This document shows positions 1 to 11,548 of a stretch of DNA of 64,000 nt, piece after piece (positions within the stretch are counted from its first letter, which is position 1; each line of letters starts with the position of its first letter). Both the position numbers and the translations under genes were made by a program. The stretch is from Rotaria sordida (lineage: Eukaryota > Rotifera > Eurotatoria > Philodinida > Philodinidae): NCBI GenBank assembly GCA_905250125.1, contig CAJNOL010000354.1, positions 1 through 64,000 on the forward strand, read 5' to 3'. The notes below the pieces were generated by a model. The model made no database searches and was not told the DNA's origin. It saw nothing but the letters and a program-made list of their open reading frames with translations.

Positions 1-1994
1 TTCATTATCTTTATACCATTTATGTGCAACTGATTCGACTAAATCTCTTAAATTCACCAAACCCATTCTATTTGACGAAGCAGGTGTACTCTAAATTGAA
101 AAATAATATAGACGAAAAAAAAAGGAAGAAAAGCAAACATTTAAATCAAGCGTAAAATTAATAAGCAAGAATTCAAATTTGTGCATCTATGCGCATATTT
201 TTTATTTTCGATCAATATCTACCTGCTCCTGAATAATAATTTCCATTGTTTCTCTCTGTGCATGAAATTTTCGTGATTGTTTCATACCCATTTTTATTTC
301 GAACTCACAAAAAAAACAAATGACAACTAATATGATAATTTTGTTAAAATCATTATATATTATAACCAATCCGAAATAGAGAATCATTTTGTAAATGCCA
401 GACTATTTTACTCATTCGATGGCATTTATTACTTGTATGTGTGTGTCTACACTTCCCTTAATTTTATCCTACCTCTCTCTCTCTCTCTCTCTCTCAACAC
501 ATATACCACTCATCGAATCAAAATATGAGTTGATATATTCTCAAAAAAAAAAATAAATAAATAAAACATATGAATCAGACTCGAATAATAATCGATGGTG
601 AAGTAACTCAAAACTATATATTTACAGAGAACAAATCAATTCTGTGGTATAAAAAAAGAGAGTGAACATGATTATATTCTAATCAAAGAAGAACGAGAGA
701 GACAAAAACAGCATGATGAAAATAAATTGATTTTCTTAGCTTGAATGCACAATATGATTGCTGTTAGCCATAAACACGCCTCCATTGTTTTCTTCTTAGG
801 AACTTTCGAATGATATCGATCGAACTAATTTGACGGGCAGCTGCGCATTTATCGATCTGTAGAATAAGAAAAGAGAATACACAACAAAAACAGACAGACA
901 CGCATACATAGGAGAGAATGCAAGACTAATTTGATCGATCGATTGGCGTCAGTGCCAGCCCAACCTTCCCCCCTCTCCTTCTTTTTCCCTCCTTTCCTTC
1001 TCATCTCATCATCATCATCATCGATCGATCAAAATAGACATACAAACTATGCATATTTTTATGCAAATATATATCTAAGACAGAATTACAAAGTTCAAGT
1101 TGACGTGAAAATCGAGTATCATATATGTTCAAATAAGAGTATAGGCGCGTTTTTCCCTCTCTAATCATCAATAGAATTCATAAATATGTCGATACATTGT
1201 GTTTCATCATTGACCGCTCTTTCGATAAAAAACAAAACAAAATGTATAACATACTGATACGCTTTACATGTCTTATCTAAACGTATGTGTATATGTTTGT
1301 CTAGTTATCCGAAGTTCAGAAGTCTGTATGTCTTCTTCATAATGATCATGATCATCAATTGTTATCTCTATCAAAGTAAAGGAAAAAAAAAACAAATGAA
1401 CTAGTGATACCACTTAAAAGAATAGAAAATTAAACAAAAGAAAAGCAACTGTCACTTTCAAAAAAATAAAAGAAAAAGAGTATGAACACTTCAACATGGA
1501 TACAATCATTTTTAATTTCTCGTTTTTAATAATTAGATATTGACACTCAATCGATCACACATTCATTTCATTTGTTCTATTTGACAACGGAAATCAAATT
1601 CGCCTGATATCTAATATAGTTGACACGTGTTCAATATATAGAAATAGAATAAATATACTTCGATTGATATATTTACAAGTAATGAAAAGGAGACAGAGTA
1701 CTCGGACAGTGTCCTCGATCAACAAAATGAAAAGAAAAGCAATTCTAATTGAGTATGGCATAGATGCATGTGCTCAAAAATTAAATCAAATCAGTCAAAA
1801 AGAACAGCTGGTTAGCGTTAATAAAATTATTCAAAAAAAAATGCTCTTATATTCCTACTCGTCGACCTGTTGTAGAACTCTGCATATGAATTAAGTTAAA
1901 TATGTATAAATTAAAAAAAAAAGTTTATTTTATTGTATCTTACCTCGTCACCTTTACCATTGAAATGAATGAGATTATCAATAATGCGTGGCAT
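1..1994 (-). CDS. Unrecognised protein, N-terminal part only (gene continues beyond the window start)
   Basis: Four in-phase minus-strand exons can be read: 1994-1944 (start ATG, begins MPRIIDNLIHFNGKGDE), 856-776, 303-223 and 90-1, the last running off the window. Their lengths (51, 81, 81 and at least 90 nt) are all multiples of three and all junctions are phase 0. Acceptors are ctacag, gtgag and atttag; donors are GAG/gtaaga, CGT/gttta and CAG/gtaga. The resulting 102 residues have no stop. They are basic and helical-looking, with a cluster FLRRKQWRR that resembles a calmodulin-binding or IQ-like basic helix, then a polar stretch ending AHKWYKDNE. I do not recognise the family. Introns of about 0.5-1.1 kb carry microsatellites. 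The lower-scoring CGT/gttta donor and the absence of the 3' half are the main doubts. Confidence 0.5.
471..495. repeat. (CT)n microsatellite
   Basis: About 12 uninterrupted CT units lie in the presumed intron between the second and third exons of the first minus-strand gene. Similar GA/CT tracts occur near 4000-4013, 44604-44640 and 51276-51293. Confidence 0.9.
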
Positions 1995-4177
1995 TAAAAC
2001 AGTTTAAATCTAAAATATCAAATTAGAGTCTCATTAAAAATAATCATTATGATCTTTTCATCATTGAGACATGCGGCGAAAGTTAAAAAAAGCATATATT
2101 TCAAAGGCAAAAATGCACATTGAAATAACGAGAAAAATGAAAGTTTCTTTTTTTATTCTTTTCTTTACTTACTTGCAATTTAATTTTTTTAAACTTATAA
2201 CAGGTATAAAACGATTTCGTTTTCGTTTTTTTCTTTTTCTCTTTCTTATTGAATTTTAACAATTTTCTTATATTGACATCTTTTGTATTCATAGTCGATT
2301 CAAATATATTTATATTGATTGTTCAACGATTACGGATGATGCTAAACAGATTACATCATTCACTCCTTTTTTTTTCTTGTCTGCTGCATACCTATACTGA
2401 AAATATTATTGACGCTTTTGAAGCCTTAAAATCGATCATTATATGTAACAACGATGACGATGACGACAAAATGGTGACACTCATTCTTTTTTTTCCTACT
2501 AATATACATATTTGTGGGTGGCATTTTGATGATGAAGAAAAATGTTCACTGAGTGCAACAATAACAAGATTATTCATCACAGGCTTTTTTTTTTCTTGCG
2601 TCTTTTTCTCACGACGTATGACTCTCTTCACAAGGATTTCAACTCTTCAAATCGATAGACTTACCATAGTACTCATTAGGATAAATATAGAAAATGTAAA
2701 CGTGTGTGTATGTTCGTCTTTTTAAAACAAATGTATATGTGTACGTTTGCAGTTCAATGATTGCTTTTTGATGAGAGAAAAGAAAGAGAAACGTGCTGTT
2801 GCCGTCCAGGAGTTCATCTCATCAATAACTCATTTGTCACATAGACGATTCAATAACAATAATATTTCTTTATGAACAAAAGATGTCTGTTGGCATAGAT
2901 CGAAAAAAAAATTTACATTGTACATATCAAAAGGATACTTATTTGAATATAAATATTCAAGATAGAAAAATGAAATAGGAGTAGTAGTAGTAATCTTAAC
3001 ACCTATATTTAGTTAAGCTTAAGTTTTTCGAATAATAATGATGAGACGATATGAATTAGTCGAGATTAAACAGTCAAATAGAGAGATATAACAAACTTAC
3101 TTGAGGCCGAATGACTTATGCCAAAAAAAAAAAAGAACAATGCATGAACTATTCTTTTCTCTCTCATTTTCTTTTTCCTACTCCTCTATTCAACTAACAG
3201 TGACGTGAAACTAACCTCTCATTCTAATATTTCTCTCGTTATTGATTGGTTCATGTGAATATGAAGAAGAAGAAGAAAAAAACGAGAGAAACTTAGCTGA
3301 CTAACAAACAAGTTTTTCCTTCTTATGTTTAATAATATTAAGATAATAGATGTTTGATGTGACAAAATGATTCATCATACTTCATATATTGAACTTAAAA
3401 GAAAATGGATTAACTCATTAGAAAGTATAATTCTTTCTTTCTCTCTGTCTCTGAAAATAAACGAAAACGATTCAATTTTGATCGCTACTGAATGTTGTTG
3501 CCGTATCCTCCCTAAGGACATTGACTCTCTTTCACTCGATTAGTCATTCGTCCATATTGTCATCTATGCTCGCGGGGATTCAAACAACTAGAAAAAAAAA
3601 ATGAGCGTACGGCATGCAGCCAACAAACATTCTTCGCTTTTTTTTTCTTCCATTTCCCACACAAACATACTTGACTCCAGCGGAAATTGAACTCCTACTC
3701 ATATAAACGATGAATCAGCAATCAACTATTTATAGATGAGTAAATGGAACAATGAATTGAAATGAAATGCAGTTAAATAGTCTCATTTAGACTTTCGTTT
3801 TCGAATAACAATATATGCATATATATATATATATGTGCTCAAAAAACTATTAGTCTATATGCTTCAAATCACTCGACTCACCTTAATGTCATTGACAAAA
3901 TACCGCAGCTTTATGTTCTATCGACAAGAATAACAAATTCGGAGAGCAGAGAGAGCAATTAACATGCAAGTGTGATGCTGATCGTAAAAAAAAAATATGA
4001 GAGAGAGAGAGAGACAGTCGACCTCTTTTACTTGTTCGTTGTCAAAACTTATCATCAATCTTTTTTTTTTTCTTCTGTCTTTATATAAAAAGAAAGCATA
4101 CTTATACAAACACATACACATACGCACACATGTATACACAAAGAAAAGATAAGAATGAAGACAATCAAAAATAATCT
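1995..4177. other. Intergenic region between two minus-strand genes
   Basis: This holds the 5' flank of the first gene and the 3' flank of the nicotinic receptor gene. It contains T/A homopolymers, an AT microsatellite near 3815-3834 and a GA tract near 4000. Long frames such as 2249-2725 are built from low-complexity T-rich and acidic stretches and have no exon signals or recognisable protein. I see no gene here. Confidence 0.5.
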
Positions 4178-6635
4178 TTATCGAAGTTTGAAAAAATTTT
4201 TTGCAGAAAAAAGTGTAGCATAACTTAATAATGTTGTCAATGTAGTAAATACAATAAGACATAAACGATCAAGAACCATAGCTGAAAATTTCCAATCTTG
4301 TGATATATCATCTTCATCTTCTTCTTTTTTAACATGATCTGTAAGTATTCGAAGTTCAGATATAATTGTACGCATTTCAGAACGAAATACACGCATATCA
4401 CGTGGAAGTAATATTTCATTTGGATCATGTTGATGATGAGGATTTTTACATTTAGGTTGTTGACGTGGAACAATATGATTCATTATATTAGTTGGTAATG
4501 TATTACTTGAATAAATATAAGGTTGATCATCACTACTAGTTACATTAGCTAATAAAGATTTTGATGAATTAGCTAATAATGGTGTTGGTACGCATTTTTG
4601 ATTACTTGTTATACTATTTTGTCGTTCAATTGTACGACGATGTTGAAGACGTATTGCTTTCCAACTTAAATCATGTTCTGGACGACCCATACATAAAAGC
4701 CATGCAAGATATTGATTGACATATACTTTAACCTAGGAAAAAACAAACGATTTTTGTTTTAATAATAAAAAACAAAAAAAAATAAAAAAATTTTAATTTG
4801 AAAATATCTAACCCACATCGGCATTGTATGACTTTTAGCATTACGATGATGAAGAACAAGTACAAGAACAGTAGCAATTACTGACATTGTACATAAACAC
4901 ATAACTGTTGCAAAATACATAACAATTGTTGGTAATGCTGTTGAACTGGCTGGTATAATGCCTGAGATTAATAAACTGAACATGACTATTGAAAGAAGTA
5001 TTGTTATTTCTATAAAAAAAAAAAGTCAAAATAAAATGAATTGTTATGTATTACAGACAAAATCTGCTTACGTAATGTTAATTTTTCACCGCTATCCGGT
5101 GGAAGAAGAAAGCCAAGTACAGTCATAAAACTAATGAGAACACAGGGTACTAAATAAAAGAAACATATGTTTACATACTGTCAAGATAAGATCTTTGATC
5201 AATAATATCAGATTTATGAAATGTATTGATAAAAATCAGTTAAAAAATTACTAAAGAAATTATTTAATTATCGTTATTCATTCAAGTCGATTAGAAACCA
5301 TATGTGGATCTGAAGAACAAAAAAAAACCTATCTTATGCACTCAAGCAACTAATCCAAATAATCGAAGCATTCAGTTTATACATAAATGAAGCTTATTTA
5401 GGAAACAAAAACAGATATTTTTTTTTTTTTTTACGACAATTATTTAACAATGAAGAAATAAAAATTAAAAATATTTACCAACAACATTGACTACATAATA
5501 AAGTGTACGTCGACGTATTTGAATAGTAAAAAGAACAAACGGATATACAGTTGGACAACATTCATAAACAAATGCTTTTCTTGTTGCAACAAAAGCTATA
5601 TAATAAAAAAGACTAAAAAAAAAAATTTCTATAAAATTTTACAAATTTTGTACCTTCTAAATCCCATTCAGCATTTTTAACATATGCATCTAATTGACCT
5701 GTATCACTATTAGTAGTCAAATTAACACCTATGTTTACAAAAAAACAAAGAAAAACATTATTTTTGCTGAATATTTTGAAAATTATTTTTCTACAAACCA
5801 GATTCATCAAAAGACCATGAACCAAATTTTAATGTGCAATTTTGTATGTCCAAAAAAAATTTAATAAAAAATATAAATAATATAAAAGAAACAATATGAA
5901 ATAATTTATTAATTAAAACTTACAAATGGAAATGATGCAATATTAAAAGGACATATTGATTTTAATATACCAGGTGGAACAGATAATATAGTGCCATTAT
6001 ATTGTACAACTAAATTTGTTTTCATTGTACCTTCGAAATTTTCACTTGCACTTTAAATAAAATATATTTCTTTGTCTACTGCTCGTTTTCTTCTTTTTAT
6101 TTTTACCTATTATAAAGAACAACATCTGGTGTCCATACACGTGTACTTGGTAGACGAATTGATTGAATACCTCCATAATCTTCTGGTTTCCATTGTAAAT
6201 TATAATCAAACCATTCCTAAATATATATATATTTTATTAAATAGAGAAAAAGAAAGAATTTTTAATACACTTACAAGAACTAACCAACCACTAATAGCAA
6301 GAATTTCATTCTTTTCATCCTGTTTAATAAAAACTAGATATATTTTTTTCTTTTTTCTTTTTTTGAAAACTCACAAAATCAATTATTTGTTGAATAGCTA
6401 AACTCATTGATACTAGTAAAGTATCTGAATCATTGAAAACAGGTCTTTCAAGCGGATCATATTGTTGTTCTTCAAGTAAATATTTTAATAAACGACGTTG
6501 ATGCAAGCCTCCAGCTATTTTTACAATTTCTTTATATATATATATATATATGTATTATTCCACGTAAAACTTACTTGTTAATTCAAATGAATAAATTAAT
6601 AAAAGAAAATATCTAGTTATGTTGTTGTATAACAT
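4178..6635 (-). CDS. Nicotinic acetylcholine receptor subunit, alpha-type (Cys-loop ligand-gated cation channel)
   Basis: Eleven exons join in frame to 518 residues: 6635-6575, 6514-6375, 6319-6275, 6216-6107, 6050-5924, 5850-5799, 5728-5654, 5595-5479, 5149-5072, 5009-4813 and 4732-4178. Exon 1 gives a signal peptide ([20 protein letters not shown]). The extracellular domain has [22 protein letters not shown] and a Cys-loop [15 protein letters not shown] (about residues 152-166). The vicinal cysteines YECCP (about 216-217) define alpha-type subunits and sit in the acetylcholine-binding C loop. TM1 ([19 protein letters not shown]), TM2 ([19 protein letters not shown]) and TM3 follow, then MPMWV, a 115-residue cytoplasmic loop and TM4 near the C-terminus. 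The protein should act in the plasma membrane as part of a homo- or heteropentamer. All exon junctions are GT...AG except intron 5, which appears to end in TG. The identity is very secure; the subtype is not. Confidence 0.96.
5851..5923 (-). other. Intron 5 of the nicotinic receptor gene with a non-AG acceptor
   Basis: The upstream exon ends SFPF/gtaagt at 5924 and the next exon must begin with the codon for D in DIQNC at 5850. The two intron bases before it on the minus strand are TG (5852-5851). No AG occurs anywhere between the donor and the downstream exon body. Reading through gives a stop codon at once, so the 73-nt segment must be removed. A single base change at 5852 would restore AG. 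Confidence 0.75.
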
Positions 6636-8849
6636 TTCTAAAGAAATATGTTGATTAAAACTTGCTGATTTTTAAAGGCTTATGCTTTTTTTTTTAGATA
6701 ATTCGTCTGCTTAGGAAGTTGGTTGCTTGTAAATATACATGTAAGAGACGAACAATATATGACAGCTGTGATGTTCTTTCAAGTAGAAATCAATACAGAA
6801 CAGAATAAGTATATATAACTTCACTTTTTTTTTTGATTGATTCTTCAGTAATAGTAGTTTTTAGTATGTATATATTTAAATGACAGCATCATATTCTTAT
6901 CGAAAAATCATTCAGCTTAAACTAAACTATAACTTACTGGATGTCATTATTTGTTCTAAGGAAATAGCGAACAAATGGCATTATAAACGGTCATAGATAC
7001 AGAAAAATAAGGGCATCGTCTGGTTATCAGAAAATGATAATAGAACATTGATGACGCTACCAACTGTGAATGCCATTCAAAATGAGATAACTAAAACAAG
7101 GCCAAACAAAAATAAAAAAAGGAAAAAATCATGAGAATAACCAGTCATATAATCTTTGATAACCATAATAGAAGAATATAATTATGTGAAACGAACGAAT
7201 TTGTTAAGAAAATAAATCAATCGTATTCAATATATCATTGATTCATGTCTGAAGATGATCATCAAAAGAAAGAAAATCTGGTTTTTTTTTTGTAGAAAGA
7301 AGTTAAGCAAGTATATCAGTTCTAAATTAAACGATTGATCGAACATGCACATTTACTCAACAATAAGTAATGATTAAACAATAACCATGAGATTTTTCCT
7401 GTTCTGTTTTCTCTTCTGGAAAATATAATTTTCATGTTTAAGCAAAAAAAAAGAAAAAAACGATTAACCCTTTCTATTTTTTAACAACGAAAAACAAAAC
7501 AAAACACAACAACAAAAGAAAATGAACTATAAATTGCATATAATCAAAGAAGTATATGTAAACTTGAGCAAATCTTCTTGTACAACAATAGTATGAAGTA
7601 TAGTGAACTAAATAAAACAAGAAAAAAAAATTAATCAAAGAAAAAAATTCGTCTAATAAATATACATACAATTATAAATTGAACATTTGAAAAAAAAAAC
7701 AGAGGATTGATGTTGATTCTCTTCAATTTTCTTTCTTCTAGTTTTTTTTTGTTTGTTCAATTACATTTTCTTTACTATTACTTCAAACTTTGCAAGATTT
7801 GATTGTGATTATTTGATATTATTTATTTTCTTGAAGCTAGAAGAAAATGAATTTTTTTTCGTAAGATTGTAATAAAAAGATTCATTCGAAATTCAATAAA
7901 TTGCTTTTTTACATTAGAAAAAGAGACTACTATCTATAAAACCTTTAGTATTAGTTACAAACTATTTTAGGACGTAAATTGTTTATATGATACTTTTCTA
8001 TTAAAAATTTTGTCGTTTAGCAAATAATTCAATTATTAATCAATGATGCAAAATAAAATTTTGTTCTAATTTAATCTATTAATTTGACTTTGATTGTTCA
8101 TAAAACTATACATTTAGAATTATGATCTTGAATGACAAAAATTTTATTATTATTTATTTAGTTGTAATGAAAATGTTCATAATCGATTGAAGCATTGCAA
8201 ATCTTTTATCACATGATATACTATCCAACAACAAACAGTTACATACATTTTCCTAGTATAAATCAATGCTATATGTAATTGTTCTTTAGTGTAGTTTCTT
8301 CTTAGTATTATACTTCAATATTAGTCCTTGCAATAACGCTTAGCGTATCATTCGATTTTCCATAACAGTAATTCTTGACATTTGACTTCTTCTCTGTTAT
8401 TAGAAAATCTGGCAAAGTAATAAAAACATGGAGAACACGTCAAATGATGTTAACATCTAATAGAAAATATATTTCTTCAGAAAAGATACAAGCTTCTTTA
8501 TACAAAAATTTATTGATTCTAATTAAAAGGCTGTTAGTGCAATCATTATAATATTCAAATATGAAACAGAATATTGCTACTATTATTGTTAAACAAAGGC
8601 ACATCGTTTTATTGTATCTATTTCACAATACATTTCTCCATCATCGTTTTACTGTATCTTCTAGAAATGCAATAAGGAACTAGCTCATATATTATAATGA
8701 AATATACTATTGATGTACAATCTTTGATCGTATATCAACAATATTTGTCGTGATTTGTGACGCGAAAAGAAGAAAGTGTTACTACACTGTCTGTCACGTC
8801 TGTGATGTGTCACTTCTGTCATGAGCCGTCTCTAATGTATCTGTCACAG
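6636..8849. other. Intergenic region between the nicotinic receptor gene (5' side) and CASC3 (3' side)
   Basis: This is AT-rich sequence with an AT microsatellite near 6534-6552 just inside the neighbouring gene. The receptor promoter should lie just above 6635. Segment 8760-8880 is locally less AT-rich, with repeated GTCAC/CTGTCA words. I found no exons with splice signals and no recognisable protein. Confidence 0.5.
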
Positions 8850-11257
8850 TCAGTCGATCTTGTCTATCATTGTCTGTAGGAGAGGGGTGAACATTTTTAC
8901 CCAATATACTGCAGTACTCCTTTTAGAACATGTTTCATAAAAAGAAACATTTTTAAAAACCTTTTGTGAAATAGATGCTGGCGAATAATTTCTTGGAATG
9001 TATTGTAAATTTTGTTGTTGGTAAGATATTTGAGATGTTGTGTTTTGTTGAGGAAGATATGATGTTGGAGGTGGTGGTGCTTGTGGCCAATCATCTAAAT
9101 TATTCCAAAAGATTCATATCGAATCAAATATCAAGAATTAATTGAAATACTTAGTTCAATATCATTAGAATGTTGATCTTGATAATTTTGTATTTTTGAT
9201 AATAGTGTTTGTTGAATTGAATTTGTCATATTATTACGCATGTTTGAATATCGTTTAGAACGTTCAATATTTGAATTATCAATTGAAAGATTTAAATTTG
9301 AATTTTCTAAAACAAAAGAATAATATTTAAGAAGATTTTTTATTATCATTAATTTACGTTGATATTGTTGTTTTTGTATTAGATCTCGTTTATTATTAAT
9401 AATTTGAAAACGAGGTGGTAAATTATTCTTATTTTCATAGAATTCATATCTTTTTAAATTTCGATTTTCTTGTTGATTTTTGTTACTAGTATTATAATAT
9501 TCATAATTTTTTTTGAATTGATTATTTTCATTTGATTTTTCATTGAATCGTCTGTGAATATTTCCATGAGGATTATCATTATAAAATTTTGATACAATAT
9601 CTTGCTGTTGAAATTGACTATTTGTAAAATTTCTTCTACGATGAAATATTCGTTCATCAATTTTATATGGATTATAATCATGTTGTTGTTGACGAACTGT
9701 TGTTTGTGATTTTTCATAAGTATTTATATTTCTATTATAACCAACATTATGATTATTTGATAATAAACGACCATAATCTTGAAAATCGAAATCATCTTTT
9801 CGATCATTATGTAATTTATTATTAAAATTTTTCTGTGGAATTGGTTGACGATAATCATTATAATATTGTTGTTGATTATAGCCACTACGTCCTTTTTGAG
9901 ATCGAGATATGTAATCATTTAAATGAAGTTGTTCTTGAGCAACATTATTACCATGTCTAAAGAATTTGTCAATAAAAATTGAACTCTTACGAGAAAACTA
10001 CTCGAACTAATACCTACCGTTGGAGTTCATATTGGGTTCACAAGAAGGTTTCGGTAAGACTATAAAAAACCCCAAAAATGATTCGTACCCATGAACTTCT
10101 ACGGCTGAGTTATAGCTGTTTTACTGAATTTTCGATCTAATTTTAGGCATTTTCGGAGAAATCAAATAACAATATTTCGATCTGAAATTTCGTTTGTAAA
10201 TAGGTCGAATGATTAGTAGAAAATCCTGAAAGTTTCAGTCGAAAAGGACATTTCTTGGTCAAAATATTGAATTTTTAAAAAACGGTCGTTTGTAGAATTT
10301 CTCTAGTCTTACTCAGACCTTCTTATGAATCGAATATGAGCTCAAATGGCATTTATCAGTTCGAATCATTTTCTCATTCGATGAAAATTACTCGAAATGA
10401 TGACGATCTTGTTTATGTAATGAAGATCGAGATCTGAATATTTGTTCATCTCGAAAATACAAATCATGTTGCCATTTACCATCTGAATCTCTATCAAATC
10501 GATTAGTATTTTTTGATATTTCTCTTAAAAAAAAGAAAACAAATGAATAAATTATATTGAAAAAGAATTAAAAATTTTCATATTACTGTTTTAATCGATC
10601 TTTTTCATCCAATGTTCGATCATCATGTTCATAAAATTTTCCTTTACGTGGAATATAAGCTGGACTTTGAGCATTATTATCATCATCGAGTATATTCTTA
10701 TTTTTATCAGATTTTTTTATATTACGAATTATATTTGGTACATTTTGATTTTCATTATCACCGTCATAACCTTCGGAATATTCATCATCTTGACGTCTGT
10801 TATTTAAACGTCGAGGTTTAACTTTTAGATGTAATACATCTTCATCCAGAAGTGTCTAAGATTAAAAAGAAATAAAAAAAAAGAAAGAAATCAAATGAAA
10901 TTATTGTAATTTCTACTTGTAAAGAATTTTTATTTGAAATAGAAGTTAATACAGAAGATATATTCTTTATTTCATTAAATTCTTGTTCACTTTCCACATC
11001 TTCGTATTCAGAATCATTTTCATCATACGATTCATTTACTATTATGTTAATAGAATTTTGTTTTAAATTATTTTCTAACATAGATGATCTTTGAATGGAT
11101 ATTGAAATCATATTTGATTCATCTAACAAAAAAAAATTTTAAAACTGATTTATTTAGAAAATTATTAATTTATACCATTTGTTAATGACATTTTTTCTTG
11201 TTGTTGTTGATTATTTTTACTTTTTATATCTTTATATACGTAATTTAAATCTGACAT
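8850..11257 (-). CDS. CASC3: CASC3/MLN51 (Barentsz) homolog, exon junction complex component
   Basis: Exons: 11257-11176, 11122-10917, 10855-10587, 10523-10392, 9956-9151 and 9094-8850 (coordinates near 10600 may be off by one), giving about 579 residues. The diagnostic SELOR region is split over exons 3 and 4. PAYIPRKGKFYEHD (about 161-174) matches the conserved PAYIPRKGxFFEHD block, and GKWQHDLYFRDEQ (about 201-213) matches the GRWEHDxFxxDEQ block. In the family this region clamps eIF4A3 and RNA in the exon junction complex, which acts in mRNA localisation and nonsense-mediated decay. The N-terminus is acidic (DENDSEYEDVESEQEF). The C-terminal half is a long Asn/Gln/Tyr/Arg-rich tail, divergent from vertebrate tails. 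A 51-nt in-frame segment at about 9357-9307 has intron-like ends and may also be spliced. The last 36 codons could instead be replaced by splicing from AAAG/gttttt. Intron 4 (9957-10391) carries an inverted-repeat element. Confidence 0.88.
9991..10375. mobile_element. Non-autonomous element with about 70-nt imperfect terminal inverted repeats, inside a CASC3 intron
   Basis: The left arm 9991-10061 and right arm 10305-10375 are reverse complements at roughly 75-80% identity. Shared words include GAGAAAA, TTCGAACT, CTCATATT, AGAAGGT and GTAAGACT. The interior (about 240 bp) has no reading frame. It is miniature-element-like; no target duplication is clear. The host intron is 435 nt, compared with about 50-80 nt for its neighbours. 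Confidence 0.75.
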
Positions 11258-11548
11258 ATTCTATGTAAAACGATTTACTATTACAAACTAGCGGTATAAG
11301 ACCTAGAAATAGATAAATAATTAACCAATCAAATATTGAGTATTTAGATATTTAAAATATTCTTTTAGATTTTTTGATAGATTTATTTAATATTAATTTC
11401 TATTTCTATTCAAAATTTGTATTTATTTTATTCAATTAATTGATTTTGATTGGAAAAAAGAAGGTCGTATCTTAGCAACGAATCTATGTAAGGAAAGAAG
11501 ACAGTTACTTTATCTCTTTGCATAAGAAAACAAAATTTTTCCTTCACC
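11258..11548. promoter_or_regulatory. Shared intergenic promoter region of CASC3 (-) and SPATA4 (+)
   Basis: Only 291 bp separate the two divergent start codons. The sequence is AT-rich without an obvious TATA box near either start. A possible 5' acceptor (TTTTACATAG just before the CASC3 start) suggests a leader exon or trans-splice site on that side. The bidirectional-promoter role is inferred from geometry only. Confidence 0.4.

Noticed and set aside
2249..2725. 158-codon open frame on the plus strand
   Set aside because: The translation is low-complexity Phe/Leu/Ile-rich with no domain, the antisense frame is equally open, and no splice or promoter signals support it.
7474..7671. Minus-strand hydrophobic frame upstream of the nicotinic receptor, considered as its signal-peptide exon
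   Set aside because: A better signal peptide exon at 6635-6575 has a start codon, the right length and a donor in the phase required by exon 2.
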